In this document: one piece after another, positions 1 through 7,317 of the stretch
Layout: each line of letters opens with the position of its first letter
Position numbering within the stretch: the stretch's first letter is position 1
NCBI GenBank assembly: GCA_964498075.1
Contig: CAZCGA010000155.1
Span: 1-13,981 of the forward strand
DNA length: 13,981 nt
From: CAZCGA01 sp964498075
GTDB lineage: Bacteria; Desulfobacterota; Binatia; HRBIN30
Reading direction: 5' to 3'
The notes under the pieces: generated by a model
What the model was told of the DNA's origin: nothing
Database searches by the model: none
What the model saw: the letters and a program-made list of their open reading frames with translations, nothing else
Program-made: the position numbers and the translations under genes

Positions 1-2
1 TG

Positions 3-308
3 TCGTATCCCGGTGGGGGGACCTTTCTTCCGGCCCGCAACCCGTACGATCGGCAGCTGCTGGCCGAACACGTTGCAGACAGCGTCCGCATCAAGGGCCG
101 CGTTCAGGTTCTCGTCGATAATCAGCGCTGGGTAGTGCAAGACAGCCGTGGCCCGTTCGCGACCTCCTGCGCGGGTTGCGGGCTTGCCGCAGACTCAGCC
201 TGCTACTCCGCGGCGCGCGGCCGTCGCCCCTACTGCGTGAAATGCGCGTTTGGAAGCGACGCAGCGTTCGCGCCGCCGCAACCCCAGCCGCAGCGCTGGG
301 CCGGTTGA
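3..308 (+). CDS. C-terminal part of a protein with a zinc-ribbon-like Cys cluster (partial)
   Basis: The frame starting at base 3 is open from the window edge to a TGA at 306-308; the start codon lies outside the window, so about 101 residues are seen. The residues look protein-like: charged, with mixed hydrophobic segments such as VRIKGRVQVLVDNQRWVVQD, then two Cys-x2-Cys pairs (CAGC from base 168, CVKC from base 234) with one further Cys between them at base 201. That spacing suggests a small zinc ribbon at the C-terminus, followed by a short Pro/Gln-rich tail. I do not recognise the family. The zinc binding is inferred from the cysteine pattern alone. The next gene in the same direction starts 71 bases after this stop, so they could share a transcript. 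Confidence 0.6.
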   Translation, partial: SYPGGGTFLPARNPYDRQLLAEHVADSVRIKGRVQVLVDNQRWVVQDSRGPFATSCAGCGLAADSACYSAARGRRPYCVKCAFGSDAAFAPPQPQPQRWAG

Positions 309-364
309 TTGCAGCTGCGACTGACCCAGATCACCCCGTGCAGAGCGATAGACACATCCCACGT

Positions 365-373
365 GGAGGAGGA
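365..373 (+). promoter_or_regulatory. Strong Shine-Dalgarno for the 64-aa ORF
   Basis: The bases GGAGGAGGA are a near-perfect anti-16S match, 7 to 10 bases before the ATG at 380. This decides the start: the longer in-frame extension back to 176 has no ribosome site and would overlap the preceding gene's zinc-ribbon end. Confidence 0.65.
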
Positions 374-379
374 CGTAGC

Positions 380-574
380 ATGAACCACCACCCGGTCTCC
401 CGGCGAATCGCGGAAGAAGAGTCCGTGGCGTTACCGACCGTACGAGGCAACCGCACGGGCGCTGACAGTGAGCCGGGCACAGGCACACCCCCGGCCATGC
501 GCCTTCTGCATGAGCAGCAGTTGATGGCGCGGGAACGAGAGCGATTCGAGATAGTCATGTGGGACGAAGCCTGA
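380..574 (+). CDS. Small hypothetical protein, 64 aa
   Basis: I do not recognise this protein. It is hydrophilic, with no signal peptide or membrane helix. It begins MNHHPVSRRIAEEESVALP, has a Gly/Thr/Pro-rich middle, and ends in a charged, probably helical segment (LLHEQQLMARERERFEIVMW) that could be a binding helix. The ATG at 380 is chosen because of the strong GGAGGAGGA ribosome site in front of it. It lies 71 bases after the preceding Cys-cluster gene and is followed by a short GC-rich hairpin (584-599). The strong translation signal is the main reason to believe it is a real gene; codon use alone would not decide it. A spurious open frame in high-GC DNA remains possible. Confidence 0.5.
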   Translation: MNHHPVSRRIAEEESVALPTVRGNRTGADSEPGTGTPPAMRLLHEQQLMARERERFEIVMWDEA

Positions 575-583
575 TCCACGAGC

Positions 584-599
584 GCGGGGGTTGCCCCGC
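584..599 (+). terminator. GC-rich hairpin after the 64-aa gene
   Basis: The perfect 6-bp stem GCGGGG/CCCCGC with a four-base loop GTTG starts 10 bases after the stop at 574. No T-run follows, so it is at best a weak or factor-assisted terminator. The short stem could also be chance in high-GC sequence. Confidence 0.3.
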
Positions 600-704
600 A
601 CCCACCACTGCGAAAGTAGTCGTGCAGCGCGTCCGGACCGCTCTATGCGTCGCGCTCGTCGTAGTAGGGCATGCGGACCGGGAGTCAACCGTGAAGAGTC
701 CAGG

Positions 705-733
705 CTGACAGCGCCGCGTCCTCCTGTTAGGCT
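705..733 (+). promoter_or_regulatory. Candidate promoter of the JAMM-DinG gene
   Basis: CTGACA (705-710) and TAGGCT (728-733) are separated by 17 bases, and TGT directly precedes the second hexamer as in an extended -10. Transcription would begin at about 740, the GTG start codon itself. No ribosome site precedes this GTG, which fits a leaderless message. The -10 matches consensus at only three of six positions, so this is tentative. Confidence 0.35.
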
Positions 734-739
734 CGCGGC

Positions 740-3295
740 GTGTCGGTCCCGGTGCACGAGCGCTTCACCTCTTCGGCCGTGGCGGCACTGCGCGCGGCGA
801 TCGGCGACGCCGGCGGCAACGAGGTGTTCCTGCTCGGCACGCTCGACGATCAAGCTCTGATCACCACGGTGCGCGTCCTGGCACGTGGCAACCGGCACGC
901 GGTACCGGCGTTGCTGCAGGTGCCGCGGCCGGGCGAGGTCGTCATTCACAATCACCCCAGCGGCCAGCTGGTGCCGTCCGACGCCGACCTGTCCGTCGCC
1001 TCGGCGCTCGGCAACAACGCCGTGGGTGCGTACATCGTGAACAACGACGTCACCGATCTGTACGTCGTCGTCGAACCCCACGTCGCCAACGCGCCAACAC
1101 CGCTCACCGCCCAACATGCCGCCGCGTTGCTGGTGCCGGGAGGTCCGATCGCCGTGCGGCTCGCGGGATACGAGCACCGGCCGCAACAGCTGCAGATGCT
1201 GGACGCTGTCGTGGCGGCGTTCAACGACCAGACCACGCTCACCGTCGAGGCCGGTACCGGCACGGGCAAGTCGCTCGCCTATCTGCTGCCGGCGATCGCC
1301 TGGAGCCTGCTGAACCGCGAACGCGTCGTGGTATCGACGCACACCATCAACCTGCAGGAACAGCTCATCAAGAAGGACCTCCCCTTTCTCACGCAGCAGG
1401 CGGGGCTCGAGTGCACGACGGCGCTGGTCAAAGGCCGCGGCAACTACCTGTGCCGGCGCAAGGCGGCGCAGGTCGAGCAACAGGGCGCGCTCGTCGAGGA
1501 CGATCTGCGCCGCGAGCTGAACGAGTTGCTGGCATGGGCGCAGCGCACCACCGACGGCAGTCTCAGCGATCTGCCGGTACGGCCGCGGCCGGAGGTCTGG
1601 GACCAGGTGATCTCGGAAAACGACAACTGCCTGCGCGCCCGCTGCCCGTACTACTCGACCTGCTTCTTCTATACGGCGCGGCGCGCGGCGGCGAAGGCCG
1701 ACATCCTCGTCGTCAATCACCACCTGCTGATGGCCGACCTGGCGCTGCGTGAGGAGATCGGCAGCTATACCCAGAACGCCGTCCTGCCGCCGGCGCGGCG
1801 CGTCATCATCGACGAGGCGCATCACCTCGAAGACGTCGCCACCAACTACTTCGGCAGCCGCCTGAGCTACGCCGCCATCGAGCGCACGTTCGGACGGCTG
1901 CGGAGCCTCAAGCACGAGAGCAAGGGGCTGTTGCCGGCGTTGGTCATGGCGCTCGAATCGGTCGAGGCTGCGGACGACCGGCCCGCGGCCGAGGGTGCCG
2001 TGCGCTGGATCGAACAGCGGCTGCTGCCGCGGCGAGAGAGCCTCCTGGTGGACGCCGAGCAATGCTTCACCGAGCTACTGACGGGCCTCGAAGACGTCCT
2101 CGGCCATGAGATCGCGGCGGGAGCGCAGGAGAAGGTCCGCGTCGTGCCCGACTTCTGCGCCCTGCCGTACTGGCGCACGCTGGAGAAGTGGCTGACGCGC
2201 CTGAGCACCGCGCTGGGCGGCTTCGCGGAGGACTTCGCCGGCGTGTGCGATCGCCTCGACCAGCTGTCTGAGGAGTCCGGCCGCCTCCTGCTCTTCCTGA
2301 ACACCGAGCTGCGCGCCCTGCAGAGTCGCATCGCCGGGTTCGCGGCCACGCTGCTCGCGTTCATCGACGCAGACGAGAACACGTGCCGCTGGATCGAGAC
2401 GCGCCACCGCACGCGTACCGGCAAGTCGATCGCCTTCCACACCGCCCCGATCGCCGTGGGGCCGTTGTTGCGCCACGCACTCTTCGAACAATTTCCCACG
2501 GTGATATTGACGTCGGCGACGCTGGCCGTCGATCGGCGGTTCGATTTCCTGCACGATCGTCTCGGGCTCACGGAGTTGTCCGATGCCGATCGCGTGCGCA
2601 CGTTGCGCGTTGAGTCGCCGTTCGACTTCGCGCAACAAGCGTTGCTGGCCATTCCCCGCGACCTGCCCGAGCCCAACGACGCAGGCTACGAGGCCGCGAC
2701 CCACGCGGCGATTGCCGACACCGTGCAGGCGACGCGTGGCGGCACCTTCGTCCTGTTCACCGCGTACGGGGCACTCAACCGCGCCGTCGGCGCGCTGGGC
2801 CCGGCGTTGTCGGCGCAGGGGCTGACCCTGCTGCAGCAAGGCGCCACCAACCGCCACCTGCTGCTGAGCCGCTTCGTGCAGGATTCGAGCGCGGTGCTGT
2901 TCGCCACCGACAGCTTCTGGGAAGGCGTCGACGTGCGCGGCGACGCCTTACGCTGCGTCGTCATCACGCGCTTGCCGTTCCGCGTGCCCACCGAGCCCAT
3001 CGAGCAGGCACGAGTAGAGGCCATCGCCGCACGCGGCGGCAACGCGTTCACGGAGCACACCGTTCCGCAGGCCGTGATCAAGCTGAAGCAAGGTTTTGGA
3101 AGGCTGATTCGCTCGCGCACCGACCGCGGCGCCGTGGTGCTGCTCGACAGCCGCATCGTGCGCAAGCCGTACGGTCGCGTCTTCCTCGATTCGCTCCCCC
3201 CTGCCCGCCGCCTCATCGCCGGGCGGCAGGCGGTGGCTGCTGAGCTGCGCCGCTTCTTCACCGCCGGCGCGAACGCGGCAGGCGCTGCCGGCTGA
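740..3295 (+). CDS. RadC/JAMM domain fused to a DinG/XPD-type Fe-S helicase
   Basis: An 851-residue superfamily 2 DNA helicase of the DinG/XPD group with an extra N-terminal domain. Residues 1-130 hold a JAMM/RadC metal site: HNHPSG at 70-75, then PSDAD ending in Asp83, the same spacing as RadC proteins, with Glu28 as a possible upstream acid. The helicase follows: Walker A GTGTGKS (172-178), iron-sulfur cysteines 238, 297, 302 and 308, DEAH box (358-361), SATL (592-595), WEGVD (727-731) and arginine-finger motif QGFGRLIR (784-791). All core motifs are intact, so ATP-driven 5'-3' unwinding is expected from family knowledge. E. coli DinG is shorter and lacks the first domain. A role in DNA repair or R-loop removal is inferred; the function of the JAMM domain is unknown. 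The GTG start has no ribosome site and seems leaderless. The gene converges with the dynamin-like gene, 20 bases apart. Confidence 0.92.
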   Translation: MSVPVHERFTSSAVAALRAAIGDAGGNEVFLLGTLDDQALITTVRVLARGNRHAVPALLQVPRPGEVVIHNHPSGQLVPSDADLSVASALGNNAVGAYIVNNDVTDLYVVVEPHVANAPTPLTAQHAAALLVPGGPIAVRLAGYEHRPQQLQMLDAVVAAFNDQTTLTVEAGTGTGKSLAYLLPAIAWSLLNRERVVVSTHTINLQEQLIKKDLPFLTQQAGLECTTALVKGRGNYLCRRKAAQVEQQGALVEDDLRRELNELLAWAQRTTDGSLSDLPVRPRPEVWDQVISENDNCLRARCPYYSTCFFYTARRAAAKADILVVNHHLLMADLALREEIGSYTQNAVLPPARRVIIDEAHHLEDVATNYFGSRLSYAAIERTFGRLRSLKHESKGLLPALVMALESVEAADDRPAAEGAVRWIEQRLLPRRESLLVDAEQCFTELLTGLEDVLGHEIAAGAQEKVRVVPDFCALPYWRTLEKWLTRLSTALGGFAEDFAGVCDRLDQLSEESGRLLLFLNTELRALQSRIAGFAATLLAFIDADENTCRWIETRHRTRTGKSIAFHTAPIAVGPLLRHALFEQFPTVILTSATLAVDRRFDFLHDRLGLTELSDADRVRTLRVESPFDFAQQALLAIPRDLPEPNDAGYEAATHAAIADTVQATRGGTFVLFTAYGALNRAVGALGPALSAQGLTLLQQGATNRHLLLSRFVQDSSAVLFATDSFWEGVDVRGDALRCVVITRLPFRVPTEPIEQARVEAIAARGGNAFTEHTVPQAVIKLKQGFGRLIRSRTDRGAVVLLDSRIVRKPYGRVFLDSLPPARRLIAGRQAVAAELRRFFTAGANAAGAAG

Positions 3296-3315
3296 CGCCG
3301 CCACGCGCGCAACCG

Positions 3316-5025
3316 TCAGAGCAGGCCTCGAGCCTGTGTCGCGAGCTGTTCGACGGCCTCACACTGCGCGGCGACGACCGGTAGATGCTCGCTGAGCCCT
3401 CCGAACTCTGCTTCGTTGGCGGTGAAGCTCGTTGCCGACTTGATCTGCTGCGACTCGGCATCAGCCCGTTGCGTGATGTCTGCGAGTCGTGCCGCCAGCG
3501 TGGCGCGTGCCGCCTCACGTACCGCCTGCGCCGTGGTGGTGAGCCACGCCGCCTGCGCCGCAAGGTCAGCGCCGATGCCGTTCCGCTCGAGGGCCGCGAG
3601 GCCCGGCAGGTACCAGCCCCGCCAGAGGGCGCGGCGCAGCAACTGTCCGCGCCCCGTTGTCGCGCGCTTCATCCGATCCTCTGGTGCGAGTGGTCCAAGG
3701 CTGAGCTCGGTGCGTATGCGCGGCCCAGTCGGCACGGTCGTGCCGAAGTCGGCGGCCTCGGCCTGCAGTGATTGCAGCGTGGCCCGGTTTGCGGCGTCGA
3801 GCGCATCGGCATAGCGGGCGGTAGCGTCCTTGATGGCGGCCGCGAGCGCCGCTGCGTCACCGCGACGGACCCAGCGCCGCCGCGCGCGGCGCAACTCCGC
3901 ATGCACATCGGCCGCCAACTTTGCTGCCGTGGTCGTGGCCTGGTGGCCGATGCGGCTCACGCGTGCCTCATAGTCGGCAAGCCGGGCACGCGCAGTGGCG
4001 CGCTCGGCGTCGGCGGCCGCACGGGCCGCTTGCAGACGTGCGCGTGCATCCGCGAGCGCGCGGTCGAGCGCCGTGTGGCGCTCGACGAGGCAGCGGTGCC
4101 CAGCAGCCAGCGACGCGTGGACACGTTTTGCCGCTTCGCGCAGGGCGGCCACTTCACGCCCCTTTGACGAGGCAAACCGTCGTAGGGCCGCAATCAGCGC
4201 CGTGAGGCCGCTCGCGACGCTGGCCGCTCCGTCATCCGCTTGCATGGCGCGGAAGCCGGCGCGGGCATCGACGAGAAATAGCTCGTGTGCTCCGGCGATG
4301 TTGGCGCGCAAGGTCTCCGCGTGTCGGGCGCGCTCGGCCGGGCTGAGGTCGGCGCAATCGGCGTCCAGATTCCACACGACGAACAGCTTGCTGATGTCCG
4401 TCTCCAGACCGTCCATGAGCCTGCGGGTGAACTGCGTGAAGAGGGCGGGATAGCGCACAACCAGCACGACGGCATCGAGCGCGCGCAGCGTTTCCGCGCT
4501 GACCGCATCGAGGTGCGCCGCGCTGCCCACGCCGGGCGTGTCGAGCAGATCGACCTGCCCTCCCAGCTCGAGCAGATCGAGGTCCGTTTCCACCACGACC
4601 TCGTCGCTGTCGGTACTCTCACGCATGAGGCCTTCCACGTCGGCCACGCTCTCCAGCCGCCGGCTGCCGACGTGCCAGGCGGTGCTGTCCCCGTAAGTGA
4701 CGCGCACGGGCATCGAGGTCAGCGGCTCGAAGGCCACGGGCGACAGCGGCGCGCCGGCAACGGCGTTGAGCAACGTCGACTTGCCCGCCTTCACCTCACC
4801 GTAGATCGCGATGCGGACGCGACGGCGCGCGAACTCCGCGAGCAGCCGGTCCAGATCGGCCAGCGTGCCCTCCGGCAACACGCCGGCGTGCGGCGCCAGC
4901 GCCTGGCGCGCCCGGCCGATCGTTTCGTTTAGTCGCGTCGCCAGCGTGCCGAAGGCCTGCGCCGCTACCGTGCGGTCGTCTCCCGTACTGGCCGCCCGCG
5001 TCTCCATGCCCAGTGCTGAATTCAT
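3316..5025 (-). CDS. Dynamin-like GTPase
   Basis: A 569-residue large GTPase of the bacterial dynamin-like group, expected to bind GTP and remodel or associate with membranes. The G domain spans about residues 65-260. G1 is GEVKAGKST (76-84), typical of dynamins; a candidate G2 threonine lies in EPLTSMPV; G3 is DTPG (162-165). The expected G4 motif N-K-x-D appears as WNLDAD (218-223), a degenerate form that may alter base specificity. Residues 290-415 are Ala/Arg/Glu-rich and predicted coiled coil, as in dynamin stalks. I see no clear hydrophobic paddle or membrane helix near the C-terminus. The ATG at 5025 has no convincing ribosome site; Met7 is an alternative. It lies 49 bases downstream of the GT117 gene in the same direction, so co-transcription is plausible. 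The N-terminal half is certain as a GTPase; the cellular role is not known. Confidence 0.85.
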   Translation of the reverse strand: MNSALGMETRAASTGDDRTVAAQAFGTLATRLNETIGRARQALAPHAGVLPEGTLADLDRLLAEFARRRVRIAIYGEVKAGKSTLLNAVAGAPLSPVAFEPLTSMPVRVTYGDSTAWHVGSRRLESVADVEGLMRESTDSDEVVVETDLDLLELGGQVDLLDTPGVGSAAHLDAVSAETLRALDAVVLVVRYPALFTQFTRRLMDGLETDISKLFVVWNLDADCADLSPAERARHAETLRANIAGAHELFLVDARAGFRAMQADDGAASVASGLTALIAALRRFASSKGREVAALREAAKRVHASLAAGHRCLVERHTALDRALADARARLQAARAAADAERATARARLADYEARVSRIGHQATTTAAKLAADVHAELRRARRRWVRRGDAAALAAAIKDATARYADALDAANRATLQSLQAEAADFGTTVPTGPRIRTELSLGPLAPEDRMKRATTGRGQLLRRALWRGWYLPGLAALERNGIGADLAAQAAWLTTTAQAVREAARATLAARLADITQRADAESQQIKSATSFTANEAEFGGLSEHLPVVAAQCEAVEQLATQARGLL

Positions 5026-5074
5026 GGCGGCTACTCATAGGGTGCGGCGTGCGACAGTTCAACCGCGGATGAGT

Positions 5075-7204
5075 TTACGGCGTAGAATTGGGAAGCGCCG
5101 CGTCGGCGGCGGCGTGCCGGCTGTCGGTCAGGGCGCGCTGCGCCGCGACGAAGGAGGGATCGAGTGCCAGCGACTGCGTGAATGCCGCGATCGCCTGCGC
5201 GTGGCGGCCGTGCAGAGCGAGATAGCGACCGCGGTTGTAGAGCATGGCGACGTAGACCGGGAAGACCTTCTGCCGGACGACGTCGTCAGGCTCGAACTGC
5301 AGGCTGCCGTCCGCGAGACCGCGCGTCTGCCACTGCGGCTGCGCCGGCTCGTGCATCGCACGATCGGCGAAGAGCTGGAACACCAGCCCTTGCGGAACGA
5401 GCTGGTAGGTCGTCGTGAGCGCGCGCGTCAAATCACCCTCGCGCGGGTCGCGGTTCAGTGCGATGTCCTGCGTCACGTACACCGGAGCCGTGCCGATGTG
5501 CTGGCTCACGAAGGCGAGGATCATAGCGTTGAAGCGCGCATCGATGCGCCGGTTGAGTGCGACGTCGCGCTCGTAGGCCTGCGGGTCTTGCTCCCAGTGC
5601 CGCAGGTCTTCCAGGAACGCGTCGACCTCGGCCTGCGCCCGCGCCATCACCTCCGCGTACTCGCGGCGCAGGTAGTCGAAGTACCAGGAACGTCGCAGCA
5701 TGTTCACGTCGATGAGAGTGACGTCGCGGCGGCGCGCTTCGAGGCCGCGCGCGTACAGCATGGGCGAGCACACCTGCCAGTCCAGTGTGAGCAGCAGGCC
5801 GCCCGGCTCGATCGTGCTCAGGATGTTGTCGACGTAGTCGGGCGCGATGAAGTAGCGGCTGCGGTCGTTGTAACGGAAGTTTGCTGCCAGGGTCAGCATG
5901 GGCACAGACAACAGCGCCATGGCGATCGCCGCGCGACGTGCGGCGCTGGCCCCGTGACCCAACCTCGCCAGCAGCCAGCGGGCGCCGAAACCCACTGTGA
6001 TCGCCAACACCACGAAGGTGGGCAGGTAGTACGCTTCCTTGTCCTCGGCGATGTCGTAGTTGAGCCCGTACGCGAGCCCGGCGGCGATGATCAACACCAG
6101 GCAAGAGAAGAGGGCGCGGTCTCGCCGGAACAGCACGACAAAGCCGGCGACCGCCAATGCAAGGCCGCCGGGCAACCACCACGGCCCGAACTCGCGCCCG
6201 ACGAGCCGGGCGAACTCTTGCACCTGCGCGCCGACGATCTGCGGGGAAAAAGAGACGAAGGCTTGGTACTGCCGCCCGGTCACGTGCCACCAGACGCGCT
6301 GCAAGGTCCGCGGATCACCCCAGTTCAACAGCGGTGACCGCGCTGCAGCGAGTGGCAGGTAGAGATAGATGGACAGCCCGGCGAAGGACCACAGCGCCGC
6401 GCGCAGCAGCCGTCGGCTGCGGAAGAACTGCGCTCCCTCGGTGGCGTACACCAGCGCCGCAAGGGCCGGGAGGAGCAGCCCCACGGTCACGTGATGTACC
6501 CCCAGCGCCAGGCCGAACACGCACGCCGCGGCATAGAGCCACCGGTCGGCCGGCGCGGGCGGCGCTTCCGGGCGCGCCTGCCGCAGCGCGAGGCTGCGGC
6601 GCCGCCAGCGGAACATGAGGAAAAGGACGATGAGAATGAGCAGGGTGTTGAGCGTGTAGACTTCGGCGATGGTCGCGTACGACCACAGCGTGCGCGAGCC
6701 GGCCAACAGCAGCGCCGCGACGAGTACCGGCACGCCGGCAACGGCGGATTCCAGGACGCCGGCGTTCCGTCCTTCGCGGACGCCGGCCCGTCCCGGCGCC
6801 GTCGCGCCGGGCGCGCCGGTTTGCAGGGCTTCGGCCGCCACGGCGGCGAGCGCCGCGACCGCCAGCGCGGCGAACAACGCCGACGCGGCGTTGACGCGGA
6901 GCGCGACGTTGCCGAACGGCAGCAGCGTCGCGGCGTGCGCCAGGAGCACGTACAGCGGAAACCCCGGCGGGTGGGCGACGCCGAGCGATGCGGCGGCAAC
7001 GATCAGCTCGCCGCTGTCCACCAGCGTCACGGTGGGCGCCAGCGTGGAGACGTACAGCACGAATGCCGTCACGCCCGCCACACACGTGCACGCCAGGCGT
7101 ACCGCGGGAGAGGACAGCGGATTCGAGCTGTCTTCTCCCGGCGGCGAAGAGTGAACGGTCTCTCCTTTGACCGACGCACGGGCTCGACGACTGACTCCGG
7201 GCAT
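5075..7204 (-). CDS. GT117/DUF2723 multi-pass membrane glycosyltransferase-like protein with C-terminal TPR
   Basis: A 709-residue inner-membrane protein of the DUF2723 family (glycosyltransferase family 117, which contains the animal protein O-mannosyltransferase TMEM260). After a hydrophilic N-terminus, the first membrane helix (about 38-58) leads into the hallmark loop DSGELIVAAASLGVAHPPG (63-81), whose Asp63 and Glu66 are the likely catalytic acids. A second family motif, AEVYTLN, follows a later helix. About ten further hydrophobic segments run to the middle of the protein, then a soluble domain. The last 50 residues contain one TPR-like helix pair (NRGRYLALHGRHAQAIAAF). From family knowledge it would transfer sugar from a lipid-linked donor at the periplasmic face; the acceptor is unknown. 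Residues 127-158 are a Gly/Ala/Arg linker encoded partly by two hairpins (6758-6811). The ATG at 7204 lacks a good ribosome site. Confidence 0.88.
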   Translation of the reverse strand: MPGVSRRARASVKGETVHSSPPGEDSSNPLSSPAVRLACTCVAGVTAFVLYVSTLAPTVTLVDSGELIVAAASLGVAHPPGFPLYVLLAHAATLLPFGNVALRVNAASALFAALAVAALAAVAAEALQTGAPGATAPGRAGVREGRNAGVLESAVAGVPVLVAALLLAGSRTLWSYATIAEVYTLNTLLILIVLFLMFRWRRRSLALRQARPEAPPAPADRWLYAAACVFGLALGVHHVTVGLLLPALAALVYATEGAQFFRSRRLLRAALWSFAGLSIYLYLPLAAARSPLLNWGDPRTLQRVWWHVTGRQYQAFVSFSPQIVGAQVQEFARLVGREFGPWWLPGGLALAVAGFVVLFRRDRALFSCLVLIIAAGLAYGLNYDIAEDKEAYYLPTFVVLAITVGFGARWLLARLGHGASAARRAAIAMALLSVPMLTLAANFRYNDRSRYFIAPDYVDNILSTIEPGGLLLTLDWQVCSPMLYARGLEARRRDVTLIDVNMLRRSWYFDYLRREYAEVMARAQAEVDAFLEDLRHWEQDPQAYERDVALNRRIDARFNAMILAFVSQHIGTAPVYVTQDIALNRDPREGDLTRALTTTYQLVPQGLVFQLFADRAMHEPAQPQWQTRGLADGSLQFEPDDVVRQKVFPVYVAMLYNRGRYLALHGRHAQAIAAFTQSLALDPSFVAAQRALTDSRHAAADAALPNSTP
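6758..6811. repeat. Two tandem GC-rich hairpins inside the GT117 gene
   Basis: First hairpin: GCCGGCGTTCCG (6758-6769) pairs with CGGACGCCGGC (6777-6787), 11 base pairs with one bulged T and a 7-base loop. Second hairpin: CCCGGCGC (6792-6799) pairs with GCGCCGGG (6804-6811), 8 base pairs with a 4-base loop. They encode residues 132-149 of the GT117 protein, in frame, within a polar linker between membrane segments. The layout resembles short palindromic elements (REP type) and could be an in-frame insertion, but no second copy is visible in this window. Confidence 0.45.
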
Positions 7205-7221
7205 GACTCATGGCGTATCGC

Positions 7222-7241
7222 GCATCGCGCGCCCGCGATGC
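7222..7241. promoter_or_regulatory. Perfect inverted repeat between divergent GT117 and Kir genes
   Basis: GCATCGCG (7222-7229), spacer CGCC, CGCGATGC (7234-7241): a perfect 8-bp inverted repeat in the 113-base divergent spacer. It begins 18 bases upstream of the GT117 start and ends 76 bases upstream of the Kir start. A tandem ATCGCGC repeat (7217-7230) overlaps its left arm. It could be a repressor operator serving both genes or a hairpin in the GT117 leader. No known regulator site is recognised. Confidence 0.4.
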
Positions 7242-7300
7242 AAGCTGCGTCGGTCTCCTGACCACCGGTCTCGGCAGCTGCAGCGCGGCGGCCGTCTGTG

Positions 7301-7306
7301 TATACT
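7301..7306 (+). promoter_or_regulatory. Candidate -10 box of the Kir channel gene
   Basis: TATACT is five of six to the -10 consensus and stands out in a GC-rich spacer, 11 bases before the ATG at 7318. The overlapping TGTATA (7299-7304) reads TATACA on the other strand, so the same patch could serve the divergent GT117 gene. I see no clear -35 box. A start near 7313 would leave a very short leader with no ribosome site. Confidence 0.35.
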
Positions 7307-7317
7307 CGCTGGCCGCG

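Noticed and set aside
176..379. N-terminal extension of the 64-aa gene back to an ATG or alternative start at 176
   Set aside because: The segment is Arg/Ala-rich, overlaps the end of the Cys-cluster gene in another frame, and the strong ribosome site precedes the ATG at 380.
431..2062. 543-residue minus-strand open frame opposite the helicase gene
   Set aside because: It is antisense to a protein with every helicase motif intact, its sequence is Arg/Gly/Gln-rich without domains, and long antisense frames are common at this GC content.
4811..6337. 508-residue plus-strand open frame opposite the GT117 and dynamin-like genes
   Set aside because: It is Arg/His/Gln-rich, has no recognisable motif, and overlaps two well-supported genes on the other strand.
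7210..7317. Extended start of the Kir channel at 7210
   Set aside because: The extra residues resemble no KirBac N-terminus and the region looks like a divergent promoter spacer with an inverted repeat.
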